The notes below the pieces were generated by a model. That model made no database searches. It saw only the letters and a program-made list of their open reading frames with translations, and was not told the origin of the DNA. DNA of 64,000 nucleotides from Streptomyces aureocirculatus (GTDB lineage: Bacteria > Actinomycetota > Actinomycetes > Streptomycetales > Streptomycetaceae), in contig NZ_JOAP01000050.1 in NCBI RefSeq assembly GCF_000720475.1, positions 1-64,000 on the forward strand, given 5' to 3'. Positions 34,137 to 42,948 of this stretch are shown here, one piece after another (positions within the stretch are counted from its first letter, which is position 1; every line of letters begins with the position of its first letter). A program made the translations under genes and the position numbers.

Positions 34137-36233
34137 ATGGCAGCGGAGGAATGGCCGCAGCGACTCATCCGGTTCGCCGACTGGGACCGCGCGGAGACCA
34201 CCGCCGTCCAGTACCTGCTTCCGGTGCTGATTGACCTGGAGGCGGACCTGGGGCAGTGGTCGTTCCTGCGGAAGTTCCCCTCGTGGCGGGTGCGATACCG
34301 GCCCGCGGGCCCGGACTCCTCCAAGGGCTTGGACGCGGCTCTGGACGAGCTGGTCGTTGCTGGTGTCCTCGCCTCGTGGACGCGGGGCATCTACGAGCCG
34401 GAAGAGACGGCCTTCGGTGGTCCGGCCGCCATGAAGATCGCGCACACACTGTTCCACTACGACAGCCATCACCTGCTGGAAGCGATGGCCCACGAGCAGG
34501 CGGCGACCGGTCCCGGGCTCGGGCTCGGGCGGCGTGAGCTGGGGATCGCCCTGCTCAGCGTGGCGATGCGCGCAGCGGGACTTGACTGGTACGAGCAGGG
34601 CGATGTCTGGGCGCGTGTCGCGGCTGAACGCCCCGGTGGCCAAGATCGCCAACCTCCGCGGCACAAGGCGGCCGTCCATCGCCTCATGACGGTCGACGTC
34701 AGCGCCACGAGCAGCAGCGTCACCGAGGGAGGCCTTGCGCCGCTGGCGGACTGGATAGCCACGTTCGAGTGGTTCGGCCAGCAGCTCGCAGACCTCAACC
34801 GCCAGGGCCGCCTGGAGCGCGGGCTGCGGGCCGTGATCGCCCACCACGCGATCTTCCACTGGAACCGTCTGGGCCTGCCAGCGCAGGACCAGCACACCTT
34901 GTCAACACTCGCGAAAGAGGTAGTCATGGGAACGAGCGACAACGCCGCGTCCGGCCAAGCTGTGAGGCCGCAGAGCACTACGGTCACCGGGGTGAACAGT
35001 GACACCATCGAAGCCAATTCAGCCGACCGCCTGCGCCATCAGCTGATCGACCACCTGGTCGAAAACGGATGGGTGCGCACGCCCCGCGTGGAGGAAGCCA
35101 TGCGGACGGTGCCCCGGCACCTCTTCCTCCCGAACGCCTCGCTGGAGAAGGCGTACGGGAACGCCCCGGTGAACACCAAGCTCGACGAGAACGGCACGTC
35201 CATCAGCTGTGCCTCCCAGCCCGACATCGTCGGCATGATGCTGGAACAGCTGGAGGTGGAGCCCGGCCACAAGGTCCTGGAACTCGGGGCCGGTACCGGC
35301 TTCAACGCCGGTCTCCTCGACTATCTCGTCGGAGAGAAGGGGCACGTGACCACCATCGACGTCGATGAGGACATCGTGGACGGCGCCCGTGCCGGACTGG
35401 CCGCAGCCGACATCCACAACGTGGAAGTGGTCCTCGGGGACGGGGCAGTAGGCCACGCCCCGAACGCGCCATATGACCGCATCATCGCGACGGTCGGCGC
35501 GCACGGTGTGCCTCACGCCTGGCTCGAACAGCTCGCCCCCGGCGGACGGCTCCTCACCCCTCTGCGCCTGCGCGGCAGCGTCTCCCGCTCGATCGCCTTC
35601 GAGTACCAGGACGGAGTCTGGCGCAGCGTCGGGAGCCAGATGAACACGTTCATGCCGTTGCGGCAGGGCATCGCAGATGACCCGCGCGTCTTCGTCTCCC
35701 TGGACCCTGACAACACTGTCACCCTCGTCACCAACGGTGACCAGACGATCGACCAGGACGCCTTGAGCGACATCTTCCGGCAGCCTCGCGCCGAGGTGTG
35801 GACGGGCGTCACCTTCCGGGGCCCGGAGTCAGCGGAGTACCTGGAGCTTTGGCTCACTTGCAGCATGCCCCACGGGCTGAGCCGGATGCCCACACAGCCC
35901 GAAGCTGTCAAAAACGGCCTGGTCACAGCGCCCTATCCGTCCTCCACCGCAGTCGTCGAGGGCGCCACACTCACCTACCTCACCCGGCGACGGGCCCCCG
36001 AGAAGGCCCCCGACGGCGCCATCCTGTACGAGTTCGGTGTCATCGGACATGGCCCCGACGCTCAGGCGCTGGCCGGACACGTCGCCGAGCAGATCCAGGC
36101 CTGGGACCGTGACTTCCGCAGCCTCGACGTCGGTTTCCAGATCCAGCCGCTCGACGCGGCGCCCTCCACGTCGAAGCCCGGGCGCTTCGCCTTCGACAAT
36201 GAGCTGAACCGCATCGTCATCGAATGGCAGTGA
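34137..36233 (+). CDS. FxLD-system methyltransferase (SpaB_C-like domain plus PCMT domain)
   Basis: A 698-aa protein. ATG 34137 is preferred over 34122 because GAGGAGA stands before it. Residues about 1-265 resemble the SpaB_C/thiopeptide-type elimination domain (FLRKFPSWRVRYRP, HTLFHYDSHHLLEAM). From about 300 it is a protein-L-isoaspartate methyltransferase: HLFLPNASLEKAYGN, then VLELGAGTGFNAGLLDYL (about 379-396, SAM site) and LGDGAVG. This architecture defines the FxLD-system methyltransferases. Related LanS-type enzymes methylate an Asp in the lanthipeptide, leading to succinimide and isoaspartate. The Asp44-Gly45 pair of the precursors is the obvious target here (inference). Confidence 0.9.
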   Translation: MAAEEWPQRLIRFADWDRAETTAVQYLLPVLIDLEADLGQWSFLRKFPSWRVRYRPAGPDSSKGLDAALDELVVAGVLASWTRGIYEPEETAFGGPAAMKIAHTLFHYDSHHLLEAMAHEQAATGPGLGLGRRELGIALLSVAMRAAGLDWYEQGDVWARVAAERPGGQDRQPPRHKAAVHRLMTVDVSATSSSVTEGGLAPLADWIATFEWFGQQLADLNRQGRLERGLRAVIAHHAIFHWNRLGLPAQDQHTLSTLAKEVVMGTSDNAASGQAVRPQSTTVTGVNSDTIEANSADRLRHQLIDHLVENGWVRTPRVEEAMRTVPRHLFLPNASLEKAYGNAPVNTKLDENGTSISCASQPDIVGMMLEQLEVEPGHKVLELGAGTGFNAGLLDYLVGEKGHVTTIDVDEDIVDGARAGLAAADIHNVEVVLGDGAVGHAPNAPYDRIIATVGAHGVPHAWLEQLAPGGRLLTPLRLRGSVSRSIAFEYQDGVWRSVGSQMNTFMPLRQGIADDPRVFVSLDPDNTVTLVTNGDQTIDQDALSDIFRQPRAEVWTGVTFRGPESAEYLELWLTCSMPHGLSRMPTQPEAVKNGLVTAPYPSSTAVVEGATLTYLTRRRAPEKAPDGAILYEFGVIGHGPDAQALAGHVAEQIQAWDRDFRSLDVGFQIQPLDAAPSTSKPGRFAFDNELNRIVIEWQ

Positions 36234-36234
36234 C

Positions 36235-37335
36235 ATGGACGTCGGCCAGATAGCACGGCGTTTCCCCCTGGTCGCCCGCCCGCGCCCAGCCTGCCCGCCC
36301 CTCGCGGACCGGGTCCGGGAGATGAGCGACCTGGCTGACACCGCTAAGCGGGAGGGCAAGGTGGCCTCTGCGACCGTCGCGCTGAACAAGGCGGCGCTGA
36401 TCGCGAGTGACTGCGGCCTGCCGGATTTGGCGCGCGCTCTGTGCTGGCGTCACGCCCAAGTCTTCCTGTGCGCACAGCCTTTGGGCGCGCAGGAGGCTCG
36501 GTTCGCGCTGGAGCCCCTGGTCAACCTGGCCCGTCTACGTATCCGCGATGGCGACGGGAACGGCGGTTACCTCCTGCTCGACACACTAATCACAGCGGTG
36601 AGAGCGAAGTCAGAAGCGGAAATCGACGGCCGCACCGTGTCTTTCCAGCACCTCACAGACTCGGCGGACGCCCATCGAAGGGTGCACCAATGGCTGTGGA
36701 CAGTCCTGCTCGGCGACGGGACGCGCGCCCTCGTTAAGGCCGGCCAGTGGGATCGTGCACGAGCACACATCGAGCGGCACCACGGTGTCGGCCAGCGCCT
36801 GTTCGATGGACGTCAAGTTGGGGTCCTGGTCCGCTGCCTCAGCGGGCAGCCCACGGAAGCACTGGGATATCTCAACCACAGCACGCTCTCGGAAGACTGG
36901 GAACACGCCGTAGCCGCATGCCTCGCAGTGCTCTGTATGACCACAGATGGGGATGCCCTTGTCGGCCCAGCCAAGACCATGATAGGGACCTACCTGGCCC
37001 TGGACACCTCGCCCGAACTGGCCTTCTTCCGTTCTCGTCTCGGGCTGGCTGTTCTCGATCTCTCCGCACGTTCTGAGCAGGCTGGAGTACTTGGCCGTCT
37101 CACTCATGAAGCAACGACACAAGAGGACGGCTATGTTGCTCGCGACGTCATTGCCCATCCGTCGTGCCGCGAGGAGATGCCCCAAGACAAGCTCCGCACG
37201 CTGACCGCCTCAGTCGCTTCGGCTGGTCTTGGCCGGGGCTACATCCCCGAGCCCTTCAAACGGGACCTTCTAACCGCTGTGGCCATCAGTTCATCTGTGG
37301 CGGAACACCACCTCGCCCAACAACGACGGGTGTGA
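36235..37335 (+). CDS. FxLD cluster-associated helical-repeat protein
   Basis: 366 aa, starting two bases after the methyltransferase stop, so surely co-transcribed. It is almost entirely helical with TPR-like pairs (EGKVASATVALNKAALIAS, LPDLARALCWRHAQVFL, RALVKAGQWDRARAHIERH), and it contains no catalytic motif I recognise. Similar proteins close other Streptomyces lanthipeptide operons. A scaffold, regulator or self-protection role is possible. The end of the operon is here; the sequence changes character after 37335. Confidence 0.65.
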   Translation: MDVGQIARRFPLVARPRPACPPLADRVREMSDLADTAKREGKVASATVALNKAALIASDCGLPDLARALCWRHAQVFLCAQPLGAQEARFALEPLVNLARLRIRDGDGNGGYLLLDTLITAVRAKSEAEIDGRTVSFQHLTDSADAHRRVHQWLWTVLLGDGTRALVKAGQWDRARAHIERHHGVGQRLFDGRQVGVLVRCLSGQPTEALGYLNHSTLSEDWEHAVAACLAVLCMTTDGDALVGPAKTMIGTYLALDTSPELAFFRSRLGLAVLDLSARSEQAGVLGRLTHEATTQEDGYVARDVIAHPSCREEMPQDKLRTLTASVASAGLGRGYIPEPFKRDLLTAVAISSSVAEHHLAQQRRV

Positions 37336-37366
37336 GTAGCTGAGGGCATGAAGTCCGGTGAGACGA

Positions 37367-37785
37367 TCACGGCTCCCGGTAGAAGGCCGCCAGGCTTGTG
37401 CGGAATTGGGTTCGAAGCCTTTGACGGAAAGACTTTTCGGCAATGTACGGATCATCTGGTGGGCTGCTCAGGGGTGCGTGGCCGCGCAGGATCAGCCGGG
37501 GGTAGATGTCGTCCGCGTCATTCAGGAAGAGGTGATTGGCGCTCAGAAGCTGTTGGCGGCGTGAGGGTCGCCGTAGGCCCGTACGGCCACATCTCTGGGG
37601 GTTTTGCCCTCCCGGACGGTGAGGTAGCGCGGCGTGATCCCTTCCTGCCCAACCTGGACCCGGTCGTCTACTGCGGTGACACCGGCGATATTGCCCAGGG
37701 CGAACAGGATTTTATCTCTCTGGTCCTGCACGGTGGCGTCCCCGGCCACGACGACGATGGCTCGACGCTCACCGAACGCACATGC
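37367..37785 (-). pseudogene. BON-LysM protein remnant, frameshifted
   Basis: The minus strand reads AIVVVAGDATVQDQRDKILF with NIAGVTAVDDRV (BON-like), then YLTVREGKTPRDVAVRAYGD and AANSF, which is the first half of a LysM motif, before a TGA at 37545-37543. Shifting one base continues LSANHLFLNDADDIYPRLIL, the second half of the LysM motif, on to a TGA at 37369-37367. Upstream of about 37785 the frame is lost and no start is evident. It is the decayed 3' part of a gene whose intact form would bind peptidoglycan or sit in a spike complex. It lies between the lanthipeptide operon and the lipoprotein. Confidence 0.55.
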
Positions 37786-37965
37786 GCCGGTAGAGCCACA
37801 TCCCAGCCATGCTGGCCCCCAGCTCGCATCCCGTCAGCGTCCTCCGGCCCTATGCCTGACGGACGACGTCAAGAGCTCGCCCCTCGCTCTCGCGGCTTGA
37901 CAGACGGCACTAGGAACAGTGAGATCACCTCATCTCAGGGCTTCCACTCTGCCCGGGGTGGTGCT

Positions 37966-38892
37966 TCAGCTCCAACTCGGCGAGGGTCCGTTCCGCTCTC
38001 CGTAGGGTACTGGGCGGCCTGTGAACCCATCCAGGAGAACACGGCGGCCTACTGGCTTGTCCAGCTTCAACGTCACCTCCCCGGTCCTCAATTCGCCAGT
38101 GCACGGGCCCTTCTTCGCCCCGACGATGAACGCGGAAAGCACCACGCTGCTCCGGGTTTCCAAGACATCGACAGCTTGCCCTTTATCGCAGGAACCATGG
38201 TTGGCAGCCACGACGACGGACCGGCCTTCTCCAGTCACCTTGACCAGTCGGCCGAGTGGTGCCAGCTCGGATGCCGACACTGCTCCTGCCGGTTGAATCG
38301 GCGGCTTGGGCAGCTTCGATGGACGGAGCGCAACCCGCTTAAGCGGGGTTTCGTAGCCCTCCAAGGCGAACATCCAGGCCGGGACAGTCGCTGGGCCACG
38401 GCTGGTGGCCAGAGTCATCTCCCCTAGCTGAGCCCCTGTCACGGTCAGGTGCGGCCCATCACTGCTGTTACGGTCCAGCGCCGTGTATGCCGCTCCAGCG
38501 TCTATCAACGGCAGGGTGAGCGAGCCACCGCTCTCCCACGTCACCTGGCCCTTCTTACGTGGAGTGGCGGGAAGGTTTCCGCGCAGGACGAAATTGTTTG
38601 TCAGGTATGCGCGCTTGTCCGCTTCATTCCGGAAGGTCTTCTGGGGGAGCTGAACCGCGTCCGCCATCGGGTAGTACCCCCTGCTCCACGCCACGGCTGC
38701 CCTAGATGCACCCCAGGCTTCGGCGACTTGGCGGGCGCGGGCCTCCCGCTTTGGTGAGGGGTCGCGTTCGTTAACCTCCGTGCTGCTGCTGTCGCCTTTG
38801 TCGCTTCCGCAGCCTGTGGCGGCACCGGTCGCGGCGGCGAGCAGGGCAAGCGCCGCGAGCACGTTGACAGTGCGTGTCGCGTTCCTACGCAT
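37966..38892 (-). CDS. Secreted lipoprotein of unknown function
   Basis: A 308-aa protein. The signal peptide ends in a lipobox with Cys28 (ATGAATGCGSD), followed by a Ser/Asp/Glu linker. The body (about 60-308) is a mixed alpha/beta extracellular domain (TWESGGSLTLPLIDAGAAYT, VPAWMFALEGYETPLKRVAL) with two Cys in SCDKGQAVDV and KKGPCTGEL that could pair. It belongs to a type common in Streptomyces, with no enzymatic motif evident. Read leftwards, it is a host-type gene inside the inserted block. Confidence 0.7.
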   Translation of the reverse strand: MRRNATRTVNVLAALALLAAATGAATGCGSDKGDSSSTEVNERDPSPKREARARQVAEAWGASRAAVAWSRGYYPMADAVQLPQKTFRNEADKRAYLTNNFVLRGNLPATPRKKGQVTWESGGSLTLPLIDAGAAYTALDRNSSDGPHLTVTGAQLGEMTLATSRGPATVPAWMFALEGYETPLKRVALRPSKLPKPPIQPAGAVSASELAPLGRLVKVTGEGRSVVVAANHGSCDKGQAVDVLETRSSVVLSAFIVGAKKGPCTGELRTGEVTLKLDKPVGRRVLLDGFTGRPVPYGERNGPSPSWS

Positions 38893-39323
38893 GGTTCCTC
38901 CAGAGACTGAGGGGGACGCGTGAGCTCTTTCCGCTGGGGCGCATACTGTGCCGCCCCTGTGACGCAGCGACCCTCAGTCGAGTTCCACTGCGGCGGCACA
39001 GTGTTGGCATGTTGCCTCTATTCGGTCAACTAGTCGCCGTGGCTGGAAGGCTGCGGTCGCCAGCCGCTCCTCCGGAGAACTATGCGGTCACAGGCTGAGG
39101 CCAAGTGGACTTACGCTGAACGATGTCGGCGCAAGTCCACCTTCGGCCAGTATCAGGGCACGCAACTATGGGTTTGTCTGTCGCCACTTCGACCGATCAG
39201 GTCCGCAACTAGGGTGCGTGCCCCTCGCGTCAGGGACATCTCCGGCCCCCTTCCCTCAGGAAGGCAGATTCGGCTCTGCATCAGGTCCCATCCGAGAGTG
39301 ACCGCCGGATCGCGCCCTGGCGA
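38893..39323. other. Intergenic stretch between lipoprotein and protease
   Basis: About 430 bases without a gene. An imperfect hairpin around 39098-39150 (GTGGACTT pairing with AAGTCCAC, flanked by GGCC arms) may terminate one of the neighbours. The 3' end of the protease gene lies at 39324. Confidence 0.4.
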
Positions 39324-40406
39324 CTAGTAGACGCTGAGGTGCTCCTTGTTGAGCACGTCCTGCACCGGGTGATAGTAGGACGTGCGGTCCCGCTGCCCAT
39401 CAGTATTGCCGCAAGGTTCATCGCCGTAGTTGCCGCCCGAAGTGATGCCCAGCGCGGTCGTACCGCTGAACATGGGGCCTCCGCTGTCGCCGTGCTTACT
39501 GCAGAGACTGGCCTCGATCATGTTGTAGAGCGTGGCTCCGTCGGTGTAGTTGACCGTCGCACGCGGTCGCAGCACCTTCCCGTCGAGATCCTGACTTGTG
39601 GTGCCCGTACGCTTCACCTTCTCACCGTCAACAACCCAGCGGGAGCTTTTGATCTGGTGCTCCGACCCGTCTTTGTACTGGACCATCCCGTACGCCACGA
39701 CATCCGGGTTGCGGTACTCAATGACCGCCCAGTCTCCTGGCTCGTAATCCCAGTCCGTCTGTCGACCGAGATAGACCATGCCGTTCAGCCGGGACCATTC
39801 ATAATTTCCCCCTACGATGCAGTGCCCGGCTGTCAGGAAGAACCGCTTCCCCGAATCATTGGTGACGTTGAATGCGGCACTGCAGGTCCAGTCGGGAGAG
39901 GTTATTCCGACTCCACCACGCATTTCATAGGCGGAAGTTTTCAGATCACCCGAATGGCTTTCGATGCGTACCGCGTCTCCATGCGCTGCAGCGACGCCAG
40001 AAATTCGGTCCCGGTCGGCGGAGGAAACGCCATCATAGATCTTGACTGACACCTGGTTGCTACTCGGCTCGACGCCCCACGAAGTGTTGGGAATACCCGC
40101 CAAGCGGTCCAGGTCAGCGTGTACCGACTCCAGCGTGGCCGTGCTGCGAGGCACGACCTTCGCGAAACCGCCTGCGCTCCGAACTGATTCTGCGGCGGCC
40201 TCGTCGGTGACCGCGGTAACGAGACGCTCGTCCTCGTAGTAGACGCCAGCGGTGCGGTCGTCCCCGAGGGCCTTGGCCAAGGCGACGGCCTCGGCGGGGT
40301 CGGTCAGTGGTTCTGGGGTCGTTGCATCAGCGGGCGACACGGACGCTGCGAGCAGTCCGGCAGCCACAACTGCGATCAGCGTGCGAGGTAATCGAGATCT
40401 TCGCAT
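39324..40406 (-). CDS. Secreted streptogrisin-like serine protease
   Basis: A 360-aa prepro-protease from ATG 40406 (GGGAGA upstream). The signal peptide is TLIAVVAAGLLAASVSPADA. The propeptide (about 29-165) ends near MRGGVGITSPDWTC. The chymotrypsin-fold domain shows the triad: His in FFLTAGHC, Asp in YEPGDWAVIEY and Ser in KHGDSGGPMFSG. Cys pairs near these sites fit S1 bacterial proteases of the alpha-lytic/streptogrisin group. Exported and self-processed. It could act on secreted proteins; a link to leader removal of the lanthipeptide is speculative. Confidence 0.88.
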   Translation of the reverse strand: MRRSRLPRTLIAVVAAGLLAASVSPADATTPEPLTDPAEAVALAKALGDDRTAGVYYEDERLVTAVTDEAAAESVRSAGGFAKVVPRSTATLESVHADLDRLAGIPNTSWGVEPSSNQVSVKIYDGVSSADRDRISGVAAAHGDAVRIESHSGDLKTSAYEMRGGVGITSPDWTCSAAFNVTNDSGKRFFLTAGHCIVGGNYEWSRLNGMVYLGRQTDWDYEPGDWAVIEYRNPDVVAYGMVQYKDGSEHQIKSSRWVVDGEKVKRTGTTSQDLDGKVLRPRATVNYTDGATLYNMIEASLCSKHGDSGGPMFSGTTALGITSGGNYGDEPCGNTDGQRDRTSYYHPVQDVLNKEHLSVY

Positions 40407-40997
40407 CTGTTTCTCCCTCAACTGGCGAAGGACGCGTCGATCGACTGCGCCCCGATCACCCTGTCGACTCGTAGTGGCAAGCAGATGAACAAAGGCGGTC
40501 AGGTTGATAACGAGAAAATCCCCAGGTATGAGCATCCTCCTCTGCGGAGTGCTTGACTAAGCCTGACGGCCCCCTGACCTGGAGAACCCCTCACCTAGCC
40601 TCCGTTCGCCACCCGACCTACCACGCGAGCCCCCAGCAGCGTCTAGTCGCCGCGTGGCCTGTTTCATGAGGTGGGGCTGGAAAGAGCTGGCCGTGAATGA
40701 CCTTTGTCCCCAGGACTGCGCAGGATCACAACTTCCTCTGGCCGACTCGTCCAGCGCAGAACCTCGGCCCGTGACTATCCCCAGTTCGACAAAGCCGACT
40801 TCGTTACATACCGGAAGGCCCGCCCAATCTGCCCCTGCGAAGCGACCAGCCGCCCTGGGCAACCTAACTTCGGGGGTGGGGTTACAGACCGGCGGCGTAT
40901 CGCAGCCGTAAGACGTGAGAGGCGAACTCCCAAATCCGCTTCCCAAGCGTCGTTGCTTGCCGAGGAGTACTCGTTTCACGCACCTAGGGTCGATGGC
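40407..40997. other. Right-hand junction stretch before the phage connectors
   Basis: About 590 bases with no supported gene; the long minus-strand frame here (40557-41117) has no ribosome site or motif and runs into the next gene. It marks the far end of the non-phage block. No insertion-sequence end or attachment-like repeat was evident. Confidence 0.35.
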
Positions 40998-41366
40998 ATG
41001 AGCACGCACTTGGAGCCTCGCCGCGTTCACATCACCGCCCGCTATGAAGAGCCCGCAGTGATCGAGATCGACGGCCGGGATGTCGCCTCTGCAATCGAGG
41101 GCTATCGCATCACTCAAACCGTCGACGAGGGCCCGGAAGTCACCCTGTACGTACAGCAGGGCTGGCGAGGCCTGGAGTTCGACGGCATGGCTGACGTGAT
41201 CGTAGAGCCGACGGATGTGCGGCAGGTGGTGATCGGGTTCCTAGATGCGGTGGACTGGCGAAGGCTCGACGAGGGAGTGCTCAACCGGAGCGATCTGGAT
41301 GGAAAGCCCGGTGAGCTGACCCGTGGTCTGATCGCGCAGTTGAGGGAGTGGGCGGCGGGTGCTTGA
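40998..41366 (+). CDS. Phage head-tail region protein
   Basis: 122 aa from ATG 40998. It is beta-rich at the start (RRVHITARYEEPAVIEIDGR, EVTLYVQQG) and ends in helices (LTRGLIAQLREWAAG). It overlaps the next connector gene by 8 bases, so it heads the connector/tail operon that resumes here. No named family. Confidence 0.6.
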   Translation: MSTHLEPRRVHITARYEEPAVIEIDGRDVASAIEGYRITQTVDEGPEVTLYVQQGWRGLEFDGMADVIVEPTDVRQVVIGFLDAVDWRRLDEGVLNRSDLDGKPGELTRGLIAQLREWAAGA

Positions 41367-41781
41367 TCAGTCAGGAATTGCCCGCTTTGCCGAACGCCAT
41401 CTGATGCCGGACATGGTCCACGTCAACCGTGGCGCTGGTGAGGATGTGCTGAACCCAGCGACCGGCGCTCTCCTGCCGGGGGCTTCGGTGGCCGTATATG
41501 CGGGCAAGGCGGGCCTGTACGCCCATCAGGAGCGGATCCGCACTAAAGGCGCCGGGCTGAACGGCGCGTGGGTCGAGGAGGTACTTGCCGGATACCGGCT
41601 TCTGCTGCCCCTGGACGCGCCCGAGTTGCGGGAGGGCGACTCCGTCCTAGTAGTTGAGGCCCGTGACGAGCAGGCGGTGGGCCGGACCTACCGGGTCACT
41701 GCGCAAGGCGAAGTGTCATCGTTTCCCGTGTTGCGCACGGTGTGGCTGGAGGAGCACAACCGGAAGCCGGTGACCGTGTGA
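41359..41781 (+). CDS. Head-tail connector (DUF6093-like)
   Basis: 140 aa. It contains the pattern LMPDMVHVNRG, then VAVYAGKAGLY and VEEVLAGYRLLLPLDAPELR, and DSVLVVEARD. It resembles the actinophage DUF6093 group placed between capsid and tail genes, functioning as a connector or stopper. Overlaps both neighbours. Confidence 0.7.
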   Translation: MLDQSGIARFAERHLMPDMVHVNRGAGEDVLNPATGALLPGASVAVYAGKAGLYAHQERIRTKGAGLNGAWVEEVLAGYRLLLPLDAPELREGDSVLVVEARDEQAVGRTYRVTAQGEVSSFPVLRTVWLEEHNRKPVTV

Positions 41782-42179
41782 GCGGTGGGAATTTCCAACA
41801 CCCGTCGGCCCTCGCTGCCGCGCTCAGCCGCAACGGCAGGGCAGCGGTGAATGCAGCCGAGACGGCGATGCGGTACAGCGCGAAGGACCTGGGGGTGCAG
41901 GTGCAACACAATGCATCTGGGCGGCCCGGGCCCCGTGTGATCACTGGTCAGTACCGGGCATCGTGGCGGTCCGATGTCCACCGGATGGGTCCGGTGATCG
42001 TGGCCGAGGTCGGCACCAATGCCCCCCAAGGGCGCCGGCTGGAGTTCGGCTTCGTCGGGGTGGACAGCTTGGGGCGCCATTACAACCAGCGCCCGTTCCC
42101 TCACCTAGGTCGGGCAGTTGGGACGTTCGGGCCCCTGCTGGTCCATGCACTCGGCCAAGCGGTGGCGGAGGAGCTGTGA
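41778..42179 (+). CDS. HK97 gp10-like minor structural protein
   Basis: 133 aa from the GTG at 41778, coupled to the previous gene by a GTGA overlap. A helical segment (LAAALSRNGRAAVNAAETAM) is followed by a beta domain with VITGQYRASWRSDVHRMG and GRRLEFGFVG, then RPFPHLGRAV. The order and the RxxP-like PFPHL signature fit gp10-type neck/tail completion proteins. Confidence 0.7.
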   Translation: MSGGNFQHPSALAAALSRNGRAAVNAAETAMRYSAKDLGVQVQHNASGRPGPRVITGQYRASWRSDVHRMGPVIVAEVGTNAPQGRRLEFGFVGVDSLGRHYNQRPFPHLGRAVGTFGPLLVHALGQAVAEEL

Positions 42180-42415
42180 CCGACATCGCAGACAGTCTTG
42201 AAGAGGCGTTGTCGGGAGTACTCGCCGAGCACGAGCGGGGTCTCCTGGCCCGAGCAGTGGTCGTGGCGGAAGTTCTGGATGAGGACGGGGAACGCACTCT
42301 GTCGATCCTCACGACCCCTGGGGTAATGGAGTGGGACGCACTCGGCCTGTGCCGATACGGCGTCCTGAGCATCGAAGGGCCTGCGGCCGCGTACTTTGCC
42401 GGAGGTGACCTGTGA
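42176..42415 (+). CDS. Small phage neck/tail protein
   Basis: 79 aa from GTG 42176, overlapping both neighbours by 4 bases. VVVAEVLDEDGERTLSILTT is a beta hairpin, and WDALGLCRYGVLS follows. It is short and of unknown role, but fixed in the connector gene order. Confidence 0.6.
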   Translation: MTDIADSLEEALSGVLAEHERGLLARAVVVAEVLDEDGERTLSILTTPGVMEWDALGLCRYGVLSIEGPAAAYFAGGDL

Positions 42416-42843
42416 TCGACCGTTCCCTAGTGACGAAGTCTGTGCAGGCGTTGTTGGTTGCCACGACGGGTCAACCGACTGGCCGGGGTCATCTGCCGCT
42501 CCTCCGCGGCGAGCCAGCACCGTTGCCCTACACGGTGCTCTTCCCTCAGGGAGGAACCGTTGACGGGGCTCCCCTGGCTAACAAGTCGGAGGATGCCCGT
42601 CTCGTCTATCAGGTGACCGTTGTCGCTGCACGCACTGATCAGGCGGAGTGGTTGGCGGATCGAGTCCGGCAGGGGCTCTTGGGGCGAACACACACAGGAG
42701 AGTGGCAACACCCGATCAACATCCCCGGCATGGATGTGTGGGCGCGAGAGTTGCTGGTCGACGATGGTGTAGAAGCGGCCGATGCCGCTGACGGGGTCGT
42801 GACAGCGGTACAGAAGTATGAGTTGTCCGTGACTTCCAGATGA
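42412..42843 (+). CDS. Tail terminator-like protein
   Basis: 143 aa. It opens with a helix (LVTKSVQALLVAT), then PYTVLFPQGG, VYQVTVVAARTDQAEWLADR and a C-terminal beta strand KYELSVTSR. Size, fold pattern and position before the tail tube fit tail terminators that cap the tail and join it to the head. Confidence 0.65.
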   Translation: MIDRSLVTKSVQALLVATTGQPTGRGHLPLLRGEPAPLPYTVLFPQGGTVDGAPLANKSEDARLVYQVTVVAARTDQAEWLADRVRQGLLGRTHTGEWQHPINIPGMDVWARELLVDDGVEAADAADGVVTAVQKYELSVTSR

Positions 42844-42890
42844 ACGCGCCTCACCCATGGTCTCCCCTCACCGGCCTTCAGCCGGGAGCG

Positions 42891-42919
42891 TTGGCGCGTC
42901 CCGCTCTGACTCATACTGT
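42891..42919 (+). promoter_or_regulatory. Candidate promoter of the Mrr-like gene
   Basis: TTGGCG (42891-42896) and TACTGT (42914-42919) are spaced by 17 bases, a fair vegetative-type match, about 30 bases upstream of ATG 42949. A private promoter would let the gene be expressed in the lysogen while the tail operon is silent. Confidence 0.45.
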
Positions 42920-42948
42920 GATCACACTTTTGCGTCCTTGGGGGGATC

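Noticed and set aside
39324..40406. Serine protease as the dedicated lanthipeptide leader peptidase
   Set aside because: It is a secreted S1 protease with its own propeptide, 2 kb from the operon on the other strand; no evidence ties it to leader removal.
40557..41117. 186-codon minus-strand reading frame
   Set aside because: No ribosome site or motif, and it overlaps the start of the phage gene at 40998; a GC-bias shadow.
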